DNA of 35,284 bases from Selenomonadaceae bacterium (lineage in GTDB: Bacteria > Bacillota > Negativicutes > Selenomonadales > Selenomonadaceae). Positions 16,863 through 25,160 of the stretch are shown piece after piece; the first letter of the stretch is position 1, and each line of letters opens with the position of its first letter. The translations under genes and the position numbers were made by a program. The stretch covers positions 1-35,284 of the forward strand of contig JAGBMX010000007.1 in assembly GCA_017634675.1 (NCBI GenBank). Direction: 5' to 3'. Under the pieces are notes generated by a model. That model searched no databases and was not told the DNA's origin. It saw only the letters and a list, made by a program, of their open reading frames with translations.

Positions 16863-16895
16863 TTTGCCTCCCCGCCCTTCGGGCGGGGAGGCAAA
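16863..16895 (+). other. Strong GC hairpin between sheath and tube genes
   Basis: A 15-bp perfect stem (16863-16877 with 16881-16895) closes on a 3-nt loop TTC. It is far more GC-rich than its surroundings. No T-run follows on the plus strand, so full termination is doubtful. It may shield or separate the upstream sheath message from the tube messages, which have stronger ribosome sites. A weak promoter-like TTGTCG (16908-16913) with TAACAT (16930-16935) follows. Confidence 0.55.
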
Positions 16896-16956
16896 ACACA
16901 AAACTTATTGTCGTTGACTGTAGTAATTTTAACATAGTTAGAGAGGAGATGTTTGT

Positions 16957-17457
16957 ATGGGATTTCGTTTGAATGTAGACGGTGAAAAGAAGATTGAGTT
17001 CGGTGAGACAGTGTTGACCGGCGTTCAATTTTTATCCAATACTCCCAGCGGATCTAAGGGAGCGGGAAGAGGTCGCGACGGTCTTAACTTAAAGGAGATT
17101 GATTACAATACGCCGGGTTCAGGCAATGCGCGCGCCACAGATATTGGTCTTGGCGTTAAAATCTGGGGAAGAATTAATTTTTCCTTAAAGGCGGAGCTCG
17201 AAGACGCTACGGTTACTCTTGCGAACTGGGCGCTTCAAGATTCAAGCGTTGAAGCGGCGTATCGAAAGGCTACTGTTCAAGTGGTGGCGTCAGGGCAGGT
17301 TGTTCGCGAATATACGATGCCTAACGCCTTTATTGTGGAATATTCCGAAGATCTGGATGATGAAACGGGCGTAGGACATTTCTATGTACACTTAAGGCAG
17401 AAGAAAGACCTTAACGCCAAAGTAGAGCTTAAGGGCGGTTTCGAAGTAGGTAAATAA
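16957..17457 (+). CDS. Tube-like (Hcp-like) protein A
   Basis: 166 aa, no signal peptide, beta-rich. The C-terminal half reads YTMPNAFIVEYSEDLDDETG followed by a beta strand ending in LRQKKD and a final GGFE. The next gene product shares the pattern L/MPNAF-V-D/EY-ED and the GGF end, so the two are paralogues. Position after the sheath gene, size and fold pattern suit an Hcp/gp19-type inner tube subunit. Residues 27-50 are a Gly/Ser/Asn-rich loop absent from protein B. AGGAG lies 8 nt before the ATG. A separate tube-initiator or baseplate role for one of the two is possible. Confidence 0.65.
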   Translation: MGFRLNVDGEKKIEFGETVLTGVQFLSNTPSGSKGAGRGRDGLNLKEIDYNTPGSGNARATDIGLGVKIWGRINFSLKAELEDATVTLANWALQDSSVEAAYRKATVQVVASGQVVREYTMPNAFIVEYSEDLDDETGVGHFYVHLRQKKDLNAKVELKGGFEVGK

Positions 17458-17476
17458 TTGAAAGGAGGTTTTAAGT

Positions 17477-17905
17477 ATGTCTTTCAAAGTTGAAATAAAG
17501 GATCCTGCAATCACTATTGAAGAAGAATGCACCCAAAGAGTGGAGTTTCGTACGGATATTCCCTTAGACAGCAGCGCAAGAACCAAAGACGTTGGCGTTA
17601 CCATGATTATAACCGGCAAGATTTTGTCCGATTCGGCGGAAGTTGGTAAACCTGCGGACAGCACCAGCAAACTTCTTGAGTGGTCTAAAGTTCCGGCGGA
17701 ACAAAAGGAAGCCTATAAAAGTGTGGTTGTGACGGTAAAATCCGGCGGTATCAGTACAAGAAAATATGAATTGCCCAACGCTTTTGTCGTTGATTATTTT
17801 GAAGACTTTAATAACCAAGAGGGTGGAGGCTCGTTTACATTGGTGTTGAAACAGAGAAAGAATAAGTTAAAAGACGTTAAGGTAACGGGCGGTTTTGCTG
17901 AGTAA
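17477..17905 (+). CDS. Tube-like (Hcp-like) protein B
   Basis: 142 aa, no signal peptide, paralogue of protein A: it shares LPNAFVVDYFEDFNNQEGGG, a strand ending in LKQRKNK, and the terminal GGFAE. AAAGGAGG, a near-perfect anti-16S match, is 8 nt before the ATG, suggesting high expression as expected for a multi-copy tube subunit. A strong intrinsic terminator follows 10 nt after the stop. Two distinct tube proteins are known in some extracellular contractile injection systems, where one forms the main tube and the other a baseplate-proximal ring; which is which cannot be read here. Confidence 0.65.
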   Translation: MSFKVEIKDPAITIEEECTQRVEFRTDIPLDSSARTKDVGVTMIITGKILSDSAEVGKPADSTSKLLEWSKVPAEQKEAYKSVVVTVKSGGISTRKYELPNAFVVDYFEDFNNQEGGGSFTLVLKQRKNKLKDVKVTGGFAE

Positions 17906-17914
17906 GATGAGAGA

Positions 17915-17955
17915 TATAGGGAAAGGCTTTGCAGTCTTTCCCTATAGGGTTTTTT
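17915..17955 (+). terminator. Intrinsic terminator after tube genes
   Basis: Stem TATAGGGAAAG (17915-17925) pairs perfectly with CTTTCCCTATA (17936-17946) around a 10-nt loop. GGG and six T (17950-17955) follow. It ends the sheath/tube message or attenuates into the downstream regulatory genes, which would keep structural subunits more abundant. Confidence 0.88.
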
Positions 17956-17972
17956 AAACGGGGGCAGGGCAA

Positions 17973-18446
17973 GTGAATCACTACGAAGTATTGGAAGTAG
18001 CGAAAACCGCTACTCAAAAGGAAATAAAGAAAGCCTATTATCGCCTTGCCAAACTCTATCATCCGGATCACAACAAGGATAATCCCGAGGCGGAAGCTAA
18101 GTTTAAAGCCGTGGGCGAAGCGTACAAGATACTTTCAAATGAAAATTCCCGAGCGGTTTATGACTCGGAACTTGCGGGCGGCGGGAAAAAAGCGGAACAG
18201 TCGCAGGTAAAACAATCTGCGGCAGGGGCGAGGATACCCAAAACAAAAGAAAAACACGCTACCGTGACGCCTGAGATGAATTTTGAACGTTTAAATGAAA
18301 GTTTCGCAAGCTTTTTCGGGTTTAACCCTAAGAGTAAAGAGGTTACGGATGAGACGAAACTTAATTCTTTTGTGCCTAAGGAGAGAAAAAAGAATCCTCT
18401 AGACACTACGGAAATGTTTGAAGCGTTCATGGGATTTAAGAAGTGA
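17973..18446 (+). CDS. J-domain co-chaperone
   Basis: 157 aa. Residues 1-66 are a J domain: [20 protein letters not shown], then the diagnostic HPD in [10 protein letters not shown], then the [12 protein letters not shown] helix. The remainder has no Gly/Phe region or zinc fingers, so this is a class III (J-only plus unknown tail) protein; a short conserved-looking end [10 protein letters not shown] may be a docking peptide. J domains switch on Hsp70 ATPase activity, and two Hsp70-type proteins are encoded nearby (11583 and 22398). The GTG start has only a weak G-rich ribosome site. It is the first gene after the terminator. Confidence 0.88.
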   Translation: MNHYEVLEVAKTATQKEIKKAYYRLAKLYHPDHNKDNPEAEAKFKAVGEAYKILSNENSRAVYDSELAGGGKKAEQSQVKQSAAGARIPKTKEKHATVTPEMNFERLNESFASFFGFNPKSKEVTDETKLNSFVPKERKKNPLDTTEMFEAFMGFKK

Positions 18447-18456
18447 GGCGAATCTT

Positions 18457-19011
18457 ATGGGGCAAAAAAATATATTTACTGTTTTGATAGGCGTTTTGGG
18501 AATAATTTTTGCTATTACCGCGGCTTATAGCGACATGAGCCTACTTCTTAAATTCATGTTGGGACTTGTGGGTTCTTGCGTCTTTCTTTGGGCGGCGCTG
18601 ACTCTTTATTTTGCTTATAGAAGACGAGACGCTTACGATGACGAAGATGATTTTTCAGGGAAATATTTGGGACGAATTACCAGGTTGGAACTTTTAAGCG
18701 AAGAAAATACCGTTATCAGAGCTTTTGATTTATATAACAAAACCGGACTTGTAATAGGTAAGGATTACGGTGAAAATCAGGTGGATATAAATTTGGCGGA
18801 TACAGATTATTCCACTTTAATAGATGTTCACACCGCAGTTTTAAATTACGCCAAAGGCGATTGGTACGTTGAGGATTTGAACAGCAAAAACGGAATTGCG
18901 GTACAAAAGAAAAAGGACGGCAGAAAATACCGCATAAGCTCGGGCGAACCGTGTAAGTTAGAATACGGGGATATAGTCTTAATAGGCATGAGTCGCCTTA
19001 GAATTTGTTGA
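18457..19011 (+). CDS. Two-TM FHA domain protein
   Basis: 184 aa from ATG 18457 (GAGG 8 nt upstream; an earlier in-frame start inside the J-domain gene lacks support). Two transmembrane helices (about 6-22 and 28-48) are followed by an acidic linker and an FHA domain. Recognisable parts are GLVIGKDYGENQVDINLAD, the H of DVHTAVL, and DLNSKNGIAV, the FHA signature near the C terminus. FHA domains bind phosphothreonine peptides. Facing the cytoplasm, it could read phosphorylation set by a kinase and erased by the PP2C two genes on, as in T6SS threonine-phosphorylation circuits (PpkA-PppA-Fha). The canonical SxxH serine is not obvious, so binding may differ. Confidence 0.85.
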   Translation: MGQKNIFTVLIGVLGIIFAITAAYSDMSLLLKFMLGLVGSCVFLWAALTLYFAYRRRDAYDDEDDFSGKYLGRITRLELLSEENTVIRAFDLYNKTGLVIGKDYGENQVDINLADTDYSTLIDVHTAVLNYAKGDWYVEDLNSKNGIAVQKKKDGRKYRISSGEPCKLEYGDIVLIGMSRLRIC

Positions 19012-19028
19012 CGAGAGGGGAAGGATTT

Positions 19029-19577
19029 ATGAATGGTTTAGTGCGTTGCCAAAACGGGCATCTTTTCAGTTCCCGCCGTTATGGAACGGTGTGCCCGTAT
19101 TGCAACATTGAGACGAACACCAAGGAACGTCAGGAAGTTCAAGTTCCGGAAGTAGATGTGGAATCTCTCGTTATGAGTAAGATTCAGCCTGTATGCGGTT
19201 GGATTGTGTGCATTGAAGGACCAAGACAAGGTAAGGATTATAAAATTCACGAGGGTAAGAATTTTGTGGGTCGCGCAGATGATATGGATATTCAGATTTT
19301 GGGCGACAACAAGATAAATAGACGTAATCATGCGATTTTGGTCTACGATCCGAAAAAACATGAAACCGTGTTATTGCCGGGAGACAGTAACGGTATCGTG
19401 TATCACAATGATAACGCCGTTTACGTACCTGTAGTGCTTAGCGTTTATGATGTTATAGAATTAGGAGACAGTAAATTTCTGTTCATTCCCTTTTGCGGCG
19501 AGCATTTCCGTTGGGAGGACAGTCCAAAGAGCGATACCAAGGAAACTTCGCTTGAAGCGAGTCTTACGGGGCGATAA
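19029..19577 (+). CDS. Zinc-ribbon FHA domain protein
   Basis: 182 aa from ATG 19029 (GAGGGGAAGG upstream). The N terminus has a zinc-ribbon-like set, C8 and H11 in RCQNGHLF with CPYC (about 22-25). An FHA domain follows: FVGRADDMDI, NRRNHAILVYD, and GDSNGIVYHNDNAVYV. GR and RxxH, the phosphopeptide-contact residues, are kept, so this one looks able to bind phosphothreonine, unlike its membrane neighbour. No membrane segment. It lies 17 nt after the first FHA gene and 2 nt before the phosphatase gene, indicating one tightly packed transcript. Confidence 0.86.
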   Translation: MNGLVRCQNGHLFSSRRYGTVCPYCNIETNTKERQEVQVPEVDVESLVMSKIQPVCGWIVCIEGPRQGKDYKIHEGKNFVGRADDMDIQILGDNKINRRNHAILVYDPKKHETVLLPGDSNGIVYHNDNAVYVPVVLSVYDVIELGDSKFLFIPFCGEHFRWEDSPKSDTKETSLEASLTGR

Positions 19578-19579
19578 GA

Positions 19580-20389
19580 ATGTATGATGCGATACTTGTC
19601 TTAGTTGCGGTTTTAATTGCTTTTTTTCTCTATAAACGTTCGCATTTAAACGGTTTGACGGGTTTGTCAAATCCTATAGGCAGCGCAGCGACGATTGGCG
19701 AAAGGGCAATACAGGCGGATTGTTCCGGCAGCGCTCTTGGCGATTGCGGCGCTATATTGGTTATAGCGGACGGCAAAGGTAGAGGTAACGACGCCAAAAT
19801 TGCCGCAAAACTTGCGGTTGACACTTTTTTGGACTTATACGGCGATTATCAGTTTTTTGATAAACCCCAATATTATTTTCAAAGGGCGTTCCGTCTTGCC
19901 AATCAAAAGATTTTAAATGTTTTGCAAGATGGAGCGGGAGCGTCTGCCGGCGTAGTTTTGATAAATAATAGTATGATGTATTACGCTCTTGTTGGTAGTG
20001 TTCAAGTGGCGGTTTATCGTGGTGGAAATTTGGTGCCGGTGTCTGAAGGTCAAACCGTTGATATGCTCGCTCGTCGCGCTTTCAAGGCGGGACGAATACA
20101 GCGGGAGACCGCCATTTCTTTGTTAAAGGAAGAACGGGCGTTTAATACTTTGGGGCAAGACGGTTTTCATGATATAGAATTTTTCAGCAAGCCCTTGACT
20201 TTGGAAAAGGGCGATGTTGCAGTTTTAATGACTGACGGAGTTTTTCACGCTTTAAAATGGCGGGAAATTGAAGACGCTATAAAGAAAAGCGGTTCGCCAA
20301 CGGATATTGCGGAGAGGATAACCAAGGCCGCAGAAAAAAGCGATGCGACGGATAAAGATAACGCAAGCGTTATCCTGTATATGAACTGA
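19580..20389 (+). CDS. Membrane-anchored PP2C-type Ser/Thr phosphatase
   Basis: 269 aa. One N-terminal helix (about 4-18) anchors it. The PP2C metal residues are present: ADGKGRG (D64, G65, in place of the usual DGMGG), GASAGVVLI in the middle, MTDGVFHAL (D219, G220) and DKDNASVI (D260, N261). It should hydrolyse phospho-Ser/Thr with two Mn/Mg ions. In T6SS loci with a threonine phosphorylation pathway, PppA plays this part. No matching Hanks-type kinase is seen in the window. The start is 2 nt after the FHA stop, so translation is coupled. Confidence 0.85.
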   Translation: MYDAILVLVAVLIAFFLYKRSHLNGLTGLSNPIGSAATIGERAIQADCSGSALGDCGAILVIADGKGRGNDAKIAAKLAVDTFLDLYGDYQFFDKPQYYFQRAFRLANQKILNVLQDGAGASAGVVLINNSMMYYALVGSVQVAVYRGGNLVPVSEGQTVDMLARRAFKAGRIQRETAISLLKEERAFNTLGQDGFHDIEFFSKPLTLEKGDVAVLMTDGVFHALKWREIEDAIKKSGSPTDIAERITKAAEKSDATDKDNASVILYMN

Positions 20390-20400
20390 GGTTGACCGAT

Positions 20401-22383
20401 GTGAAGAAATCAAACAGCGAATTTAAAACGGCGTTTGTGTCGGAAGCCGGCGGGGAACTTGCCAACAACGATTATTTTGCTTATATAGAGCTTGACGATT
20501 ACGCTTGCTATTGCCTCGCCACGGGAATAACGGATTTTAAGGAAACTCCCGCCGCTCAGATTGCCGTCGAAAGTTTTTTGATGCGTTTTCAAGATAATCC
20601 TACCATGAGTCGCGGTTCGTTAGTTCGTTATTTGGAAGAAGTAAACAACGAACTCCTAAGGGGAGCAAAAAATCCGGAGCGTTTAAAAGCTTCGGTTCTC
20701 GTGATAGTCTCTGATTACGAAAAAATTCGCTATATGGAAGCGGGCAACATTCGTCTTAGAATGTATCGTCAAGGCAAAAAAATCGTTAATTCAAGGGATA
20801 TGTCCTTAGCGGGAGATTTGGTTGCAAATAATGAAACGGACACCGTTTTAGACAAGCATGAGGAGCGGCATAATCTTTACGCCTACTTGGGAAAAGACGG
20901 CTCTTTTTCGCCTTATGTTTCCGATAAAGTAAAACTTGCGGATGGGGATATTTTGGCGTTTTACACGTCGGGTATCTGGGAGAATGTGGACGAAGGAGAG
21001 ATAGACGATATTTTTAATGAGGCCGGCAACGAGCCTCAAGAATCGGTGGATGCAATCGAAGATTTGCTCCTTTCGCGTCAACCGGATAAATTGACGAGTT
21101 ATACGGCTGCGGCCCTTTTTATCAACAAATACTATCGCGATCCTGAATGGGAAAAAAGACGCGCTAGGTACATAAAAATTGCAATTATAGTTTTTATTAT
21201 CTTATTGTTGTTAATCATCATCGGGTATATAATTTATCATTTTCATCAAAATAAAGTGGAAGATTTAAAACGAGCCGAAGATGAGACAATCGAATATATA
21301 AGAGCTGGAAATTTTGTCAGAGCGAAGGAGAGCGCAGAAACGGCGCAGCAACTGGCGCAGGATTTGCGTTATTTCGACGATGAGAAAATTTTAAGAAATT
21401 ATTTAATGGTAATAGATGGTATTGCCGCCGGCGATGAAGCGTTTAAATTAAAGGATTATACCTCGGCATTTATTTTGTACAACACAGCCTTAGATAACAC
21501 AAAGAACGCCGACAATTTAGGCGAAAACTACTTAAGGCAAAAGATAAGCCAGACTGAAGAGTATTTGTTTGTGACTGATTTTATAAACCTAGGTTACAAA
21601 GCTATGGACGCAGGAGATCTGACAAAAGCGGAGTCGGTTTTTTATATGGCTAGGGAAAAAGCCGGTGCTCTTCACGACGAAGGTGGCAGACACGCCGCTA
21701 TGGATGCGCTTGATTCTCTTTACGATAAAAAAGCTAAGATGAAAGCCGATGGAGAAGCTAAAATCAAAGAAGCAGGCGCCAAAGGCGTTGCGGACGCTAT
21801 GAAAAAAGGCGACGCATTGATGGAACAAGGCGATATTGAAGGCGCGGAAAAAGCTTATTTAGAAGCACGCGCCATAGCAAATGCCAGCGGCGACAGGGCG
21901 GCTCGAGCGGAAGCGGGAAATTCTTTACAGGACGTGCATAAAGCTAAAACTGAAAAGAAAATGGAAGAGCAGAAATCTTTGGACGATAAGAACGCTATAT
22001 ACGCTCTCGCTACAGATGCGCTAAAAAACGGCGACAAGGCTTTTACTTCCGGGGATTACATAAGCGCGCAGATTTACTATCAAACGGCTACGGAGAAATT
22101 TACGGCTTTAGGCGAAAAGAAGGAAGTTGAGCAAATTTCCGTAAAACTATCCCTTGTCGGGGAGAAACTAAACGAATCTCAAGCTACGGCAAACAACGCA
22201 AAAAAAGCGGAGGAAGACGCGAGGAACCGTTATGCGGGAAAAGATTATCAAGGCGCAAGGGAAGCCGCCATGCGCGCGAAAGAACTTTATATCCTCATGA
22301 GCAACAAGGTTAAAGCGGACGAAATGACGACACTGATAGAAACCATAGATATGGATTCCGTAATTGATAAGAATATGTATTAA
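20401..22383 (+). CDS. Degenerate PP2C domain fused to TM helix and helical repeats
   Basis: 660 aa from GTG 20401, with GAGG 9 nt upstream; TTG 20392 is too close to that site. Residues 1-250 follow the PP2C layout (NNDYFAYIELDDY, SVLVIVSDYEKIRYMEAGN) but the metal aspartates are gone: the DG(x)GG site reads ATGITDFKE and the TDG site reads YTSGIWE. A transmembrane helix (about 258-281, IIVFIILLLLIIIGYIIYHF) follows. The rest is predicted helical TPR-like or coiled-coil repeats, for example AMKKGDALMEQGDIEGAEKA, outside the membrane or as a scaffold. A pseudophosphatase with a transmembrane signal path is the simplest reading. It sits between the active phosphatase and the Hsp70-like ATPase, 14 nt from the latter. 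Confidence 0.8.
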   Translation: MKKSNSEFKTAFVSEAGGELANNDYFAYIELDDYACYCLATGITDFKETPAAQIAVESFLMRFQDNPTMSRGSLVRYLEEVNNELLRGAKNPERLKASVLVIVSDYEKIRYMEAGNIRLRMYRQGKKIVNSRDMSLAGDLVANNETDTVLDKHEERHNLYAYLGKDGSFSPYVSDKVKLADGDILAFYTSGIWENVDEGEIDDIFNEAGNEPQESVDAIEDLLLSRQPDKLTSYTAAALFINKYYRDPEWEKRRARYIKIAIIVFIILLLLIIIGYIIYHFHQNKVEDLKRAEDETIEYIRAGNFVRAKESAETAQQLAQDLRYFDDEKILRNYLMVIDGIAAGDEAFKLKDYTSAFILYNTALDNTKNADNLGENYLRQKISQTEEYLFVTDFINLGYKAMDAGDLTKAESVFYMAREKAGALHDEGGRHAAMDALDSLYDKKAKMKADGEAKIKEAGAKGVADAMKKGDALMEQGDIEGAEKAYLEARAIANASGDRAARAEAGNSLQDVHKAKTEKKMEEQKSLDDKNAIYALATDALKNGDKAFTSGDYISAQIYYQTATEKFTALGEKKEVEQISVKLSLVGEKLNESQATANNAKKAEEDARNRYAGKDYQGAREAAMRAKELYILMSNKVKADEMTTLIETIDMDSVIDKNMY

Positions 22384-22397
22384 AGCGGGTGAAATTT

Positions 22398-25145
22398 ATG
22401 CAAAAGCTCGGGTTTGTCTTAAACAGGAACGGATTAGAAAAGAGCGCAAAGGAAAAGAAGCGTTATTATCGTCGCGATTTAGAGCTTATGACGGTATTAG
22501 AGCTTAGAGAAATAGCCCGTCGCGAAAACATAATTTCAGGGATTATAAATCCTTTGCAAAAAGATCTTTTAATCGACACAATTCTTCGATATAGGGGAGC
22601 GGATGCTGCTCTTCTCATAAAAGAATATCGGGAAGAAGATTACGAGGTGTTGACGGAAGCGGTATTAAGAGCATCTTTTAGAAAAAAGGAAGAGGTTTCT
22701 GTTGAGGCCAGCGCGCGCATTACTCTTTATCAAGGGCTTGCTGCCGATTATTACGATGAAATTACGACAAGTTTTGTCCCCGAATTTATTGATACCAACG
22801 CTTTTTTGATTGACAGCGAGCAAAATTTGTGCGCCGTGTTTAATGTGAAGGCAAGACCCGGGGATACGAGCAGATTATATCTTATAAAATCTGCGGCGCT
22901 TCCCGCTCGTGAAGCGCCCATTAAAAGATATTTTCTTATATTCTTTGAACGGCAGTATTCAGATGATTTTTATCGTTTTTATAACGGTGAAATTACGAGA
23001 CTTTCCAAAAGTATTCCGGCCGTTTTTGAGGAGCTTTTGGATTTTAACGTAAAAACTCCTGATGTATTAAAGATGCCTGCCGCTATAGATTTCGGTTCGG
23101 TGAATACCGTTGCGGGCGTGCTTGATACAAGAGAAATTCGCGGGGAAACTCCGAAGTTTTTCGATGATGATACAATTTACGCTTGTTTTTACGACCAACA
23201 CTCAAGAGCGACAAATGTTGTGCCGAGTATTGTTGGGGTGGTGTCCCTCGAAAATCCCGAAAAACCCAAATATTGCTTCGGTTACGATGCAATTGAGGAG
23301 TCGTTAAATCATATCGACGAGGGCTTTTGTATATTTTACGATATGAAACGTTGGGTGGCCGATTCCGAAAAAGAGGAGGAGTTGACTGACATTCAAGGTC
23401 GGCGTGTCTTTGTGAAACGTAAGGATATTTTGCGGGAATTTTTCCTATATGTAATTCACTCCTTGGAAAACCGTATAAAATGTCATATCAAAAGTTTACA
23501 TTTGCCTTCTCCCGTCAAGCAGAAAGAGAAGTTTCAGCGACTTTTTCGAGAAATTTTGCCGGAATACGTCATAGAACAACGGGATATGATTGACGAGGGT
23601 GTGTCTGTGTTATACAACACTATCAGCGAAATGATCGAAAGTAAGACTGTGCCGGACAATAAAAAATTGAGCGCTCTTATTATTGACTGCGGCGGCGGTA
23701 CCATAGATATTTCCTCCTGCTCTTTTAAGGTGGAAGACAAGCGTGTTGCGTATAAAATTGATATTGAGACGGGTTATGAAAACGGCAGTACGGATTTTGG
23801 CGGCAATAATCTCACCATGAGGATTTTGCAATTTTTAAAATTGCGTCTGGTAGAAGCTATGTATAGGGATTATTTGGAAAGGTTAAACGATAATTCTTAT
23901 CAGGCCAGACGCAGTTTTTACGGAGAAAAATCAGCATTTGACGAATATGATAGGGAAGTTGCGGAAACTATTCCGCCTCTTTCGTCTTTGATGCGAAATT
24001 TTGATCGCGAGATTTTTCGCTACGTTGATAAAAATGGTGCGGAGAGTATATATAAGGACTTTGAAGAGGCTTACGCCATAGCTGAAACAATTCTGCCGAC
24101 TAAGTTTAAGAATTGGGAAAAGAAAAATCGCGACGAATATTTTTGGGTGAGAAATAATTTTTATTTTCTCTTTCAATGCGCCGAACAAATAAAAAAAGTT
24201 TTTTATGAAGACGGTTTTGTATTAAAAGCGCAGCTGTCATCGGAAAATGCGAAGTTAGATTTCAAGAATGCGCATGAAAGGGATTTTGAGGGCGCTGTAA
24301 AAATTCCGATAAATAAATGGAAACTTCGAGTGCAAAACAGAAATGGGCTTTACATTCTCACGGAAATGCCGGAAATTTCATTTAGCAAGTTTGAGATAAA
24401 TCTGCTCTTAACCCCGGATATATACGGAGCTGTGCATCGTTTTATGAATCCGCTGTATGAAAGCGGTGAACTTGACGAATACAACATTATAAGATTAAGT
24501 GGTCAGTCTTGTAAAATCGGAATATTCCGTTCGTCGTTAAATGAGTTTGTGCCGGGCAAGATTATCAAATCCAGGCGAGAAACTGATTTAAAAAACAAAA
24601 ACAAAATCAAAAACAATAACGTTAGCGAACTTAAAATGAACTGTATTGAAGGGGTTTTGAAATATATAAGGGATAAAAAATTCGGTTACGCTGATGTTAC
24701 CATCACAAATAAAAGGCCAAATATTCCTTATACACTCACAGGTTTTACCCATACAGGTGCAGAGATAGCCATGATTGACGGACCTAGAAACAGGACTCAT
24801 GGCGTGTTGTCCAGAAATATGGATGATTTGACGTTAAATTTGTATCTAAAAGATGAGGAAGGCAAGCTTCGTCATGAATTTTTGCATTATTCCTCTCTTG
24901 ATGAGTTTACGGTAAAGCGTCAGGAGGAAATTGAAGAACTATATGGTGAGCATATTCCTCAGGACGATACGGATAATATAGTGGACAGGGAAGTGAAGTT
25001 TTTCATCTGGTCAGTACCGTCTGATTGGGGATTTATGGTGGTGCCGGTGTATAGAAGCGGCGAGACGTTGCATTTAGGCAAGGAAGCATTTTACAGTTAT
25101 GAAAACGATGATTGGGTAAATAGTTTCTTTGACGGGACAAATTAA
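22398..25145 (+). CDS. Large divergent Hsp70/actin-fold ATPase
   Basis: 915 aa from ATG 22398; a GTG at 22389 would add three residues. About residues 28-62 resemble a SAP/Rho-N helix-extended-loop motif (LELREIARRENII, LLIDTIL). A unique region to about 225 follows. Then the Hsp70-type nucleotide fold appears: AAIDFGSVNT (D231-T237, phosphate 1), LIIDCGGGTIDIS (D430-T435, phosphate 2), a GGNNLT segment, and an adenosine-like LSGQSCKIG near 700-708. A helical insertion of about 200 residues lies between the phosphate-2 and adenosine motifs. The last 200 residues are unrecognised, with no classical substrate-binding domain. ATP binding is likely. It could assemble or remodel the injection apparatus with the J-domain protein; that is inference from context. 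Confidence 0.78.
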   Translation: MQKLGFVLNRNGLEKSAKEKKRYYRRDLELMTVLELREIARRENIISGIINPLQKDLLIDTILRYRGADAALLIKEYREEDYEVLTEAVLRASFRKKEEVSVEASARITLYQGLAADYYDEITTSFVPEFIDTNAFLIDSEQNLCAVFNVKARPGDTSRLYLIKSAALPAREAPIKRYFLIFFERQYSDDFYRFYNGEITRLSKSIPAVFEELLDFNVKTPDVLKMPAAIDFGSVNTVAGVLDTREIRGETPKFFDDDTIYACFYDQHSRATNVVPSIVGVVSLENPEKPKYCFGYDAIEESLNHIDEGFCIFYDMKRWVADSEKEEELTDIQGRRVFVKRKDILREFFLYVIHSLENRIKCHIKSLHLPSPVKQKEKFQRLFREILPEYVIEQRDMIDEGVSVLYNTISEMIESKTVPDNKKLSALIIDCGGGTIDISSCSFKVEDKRVAYKIDIETGYENGSTDFGGNNLTMRILQFLKLRLVEAMYRDYLERLNDNSYQARRSFYGEKSAFDEYDREVAETIPPLSSLMRNFDREIFRYVDKNGAESIYKDFEEAYAIAETILPTKFKNWEKKNRDEYFWVRNNFYFLFQCAEQIKKVFYEDGFVLKAQLSSENAKLDFKNAHERDFEGAVKIPINKWKLRVQNRNGLYILTEMPEISFSKFEINLLLTPDIYGAVHRFMNPLYESGELDEYNIIRLSGQSCKIGIFRSSLNEFVPGKIIKSRRETDLKNKNKIKNNNVSELKMNCIEGVLKYIRDKKFGYADVTITNKRPNIPYTLTGFTHTGAEIAMIDGPRNRTHGVLSRNMDDLTLNLYLKDEEGKLRHEFLHYSSLDEFTVKRQEEIEELYGEHIPQDDTDNIVDREVKFFIWSVPSDWGFMVVPVYRSGETLHLGKEAFYSYENDDWVNSFFDGTN

Positions 25146-25160
25146 GAAAAGAGGCGAGGC

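Noticed and set aside
16821-16920. 30-codon frame (starting at ATG 16826) covering the GC hairpin
   Set aside because: It mostly translates the palindrome, has no ribosome site and shows low-complexity content.
16908-16935. Separate promoter for the tube genes
   Set aside because: TTGTCG and TAACAT each match only four of six consensus positions; too weak to list as its own feature.
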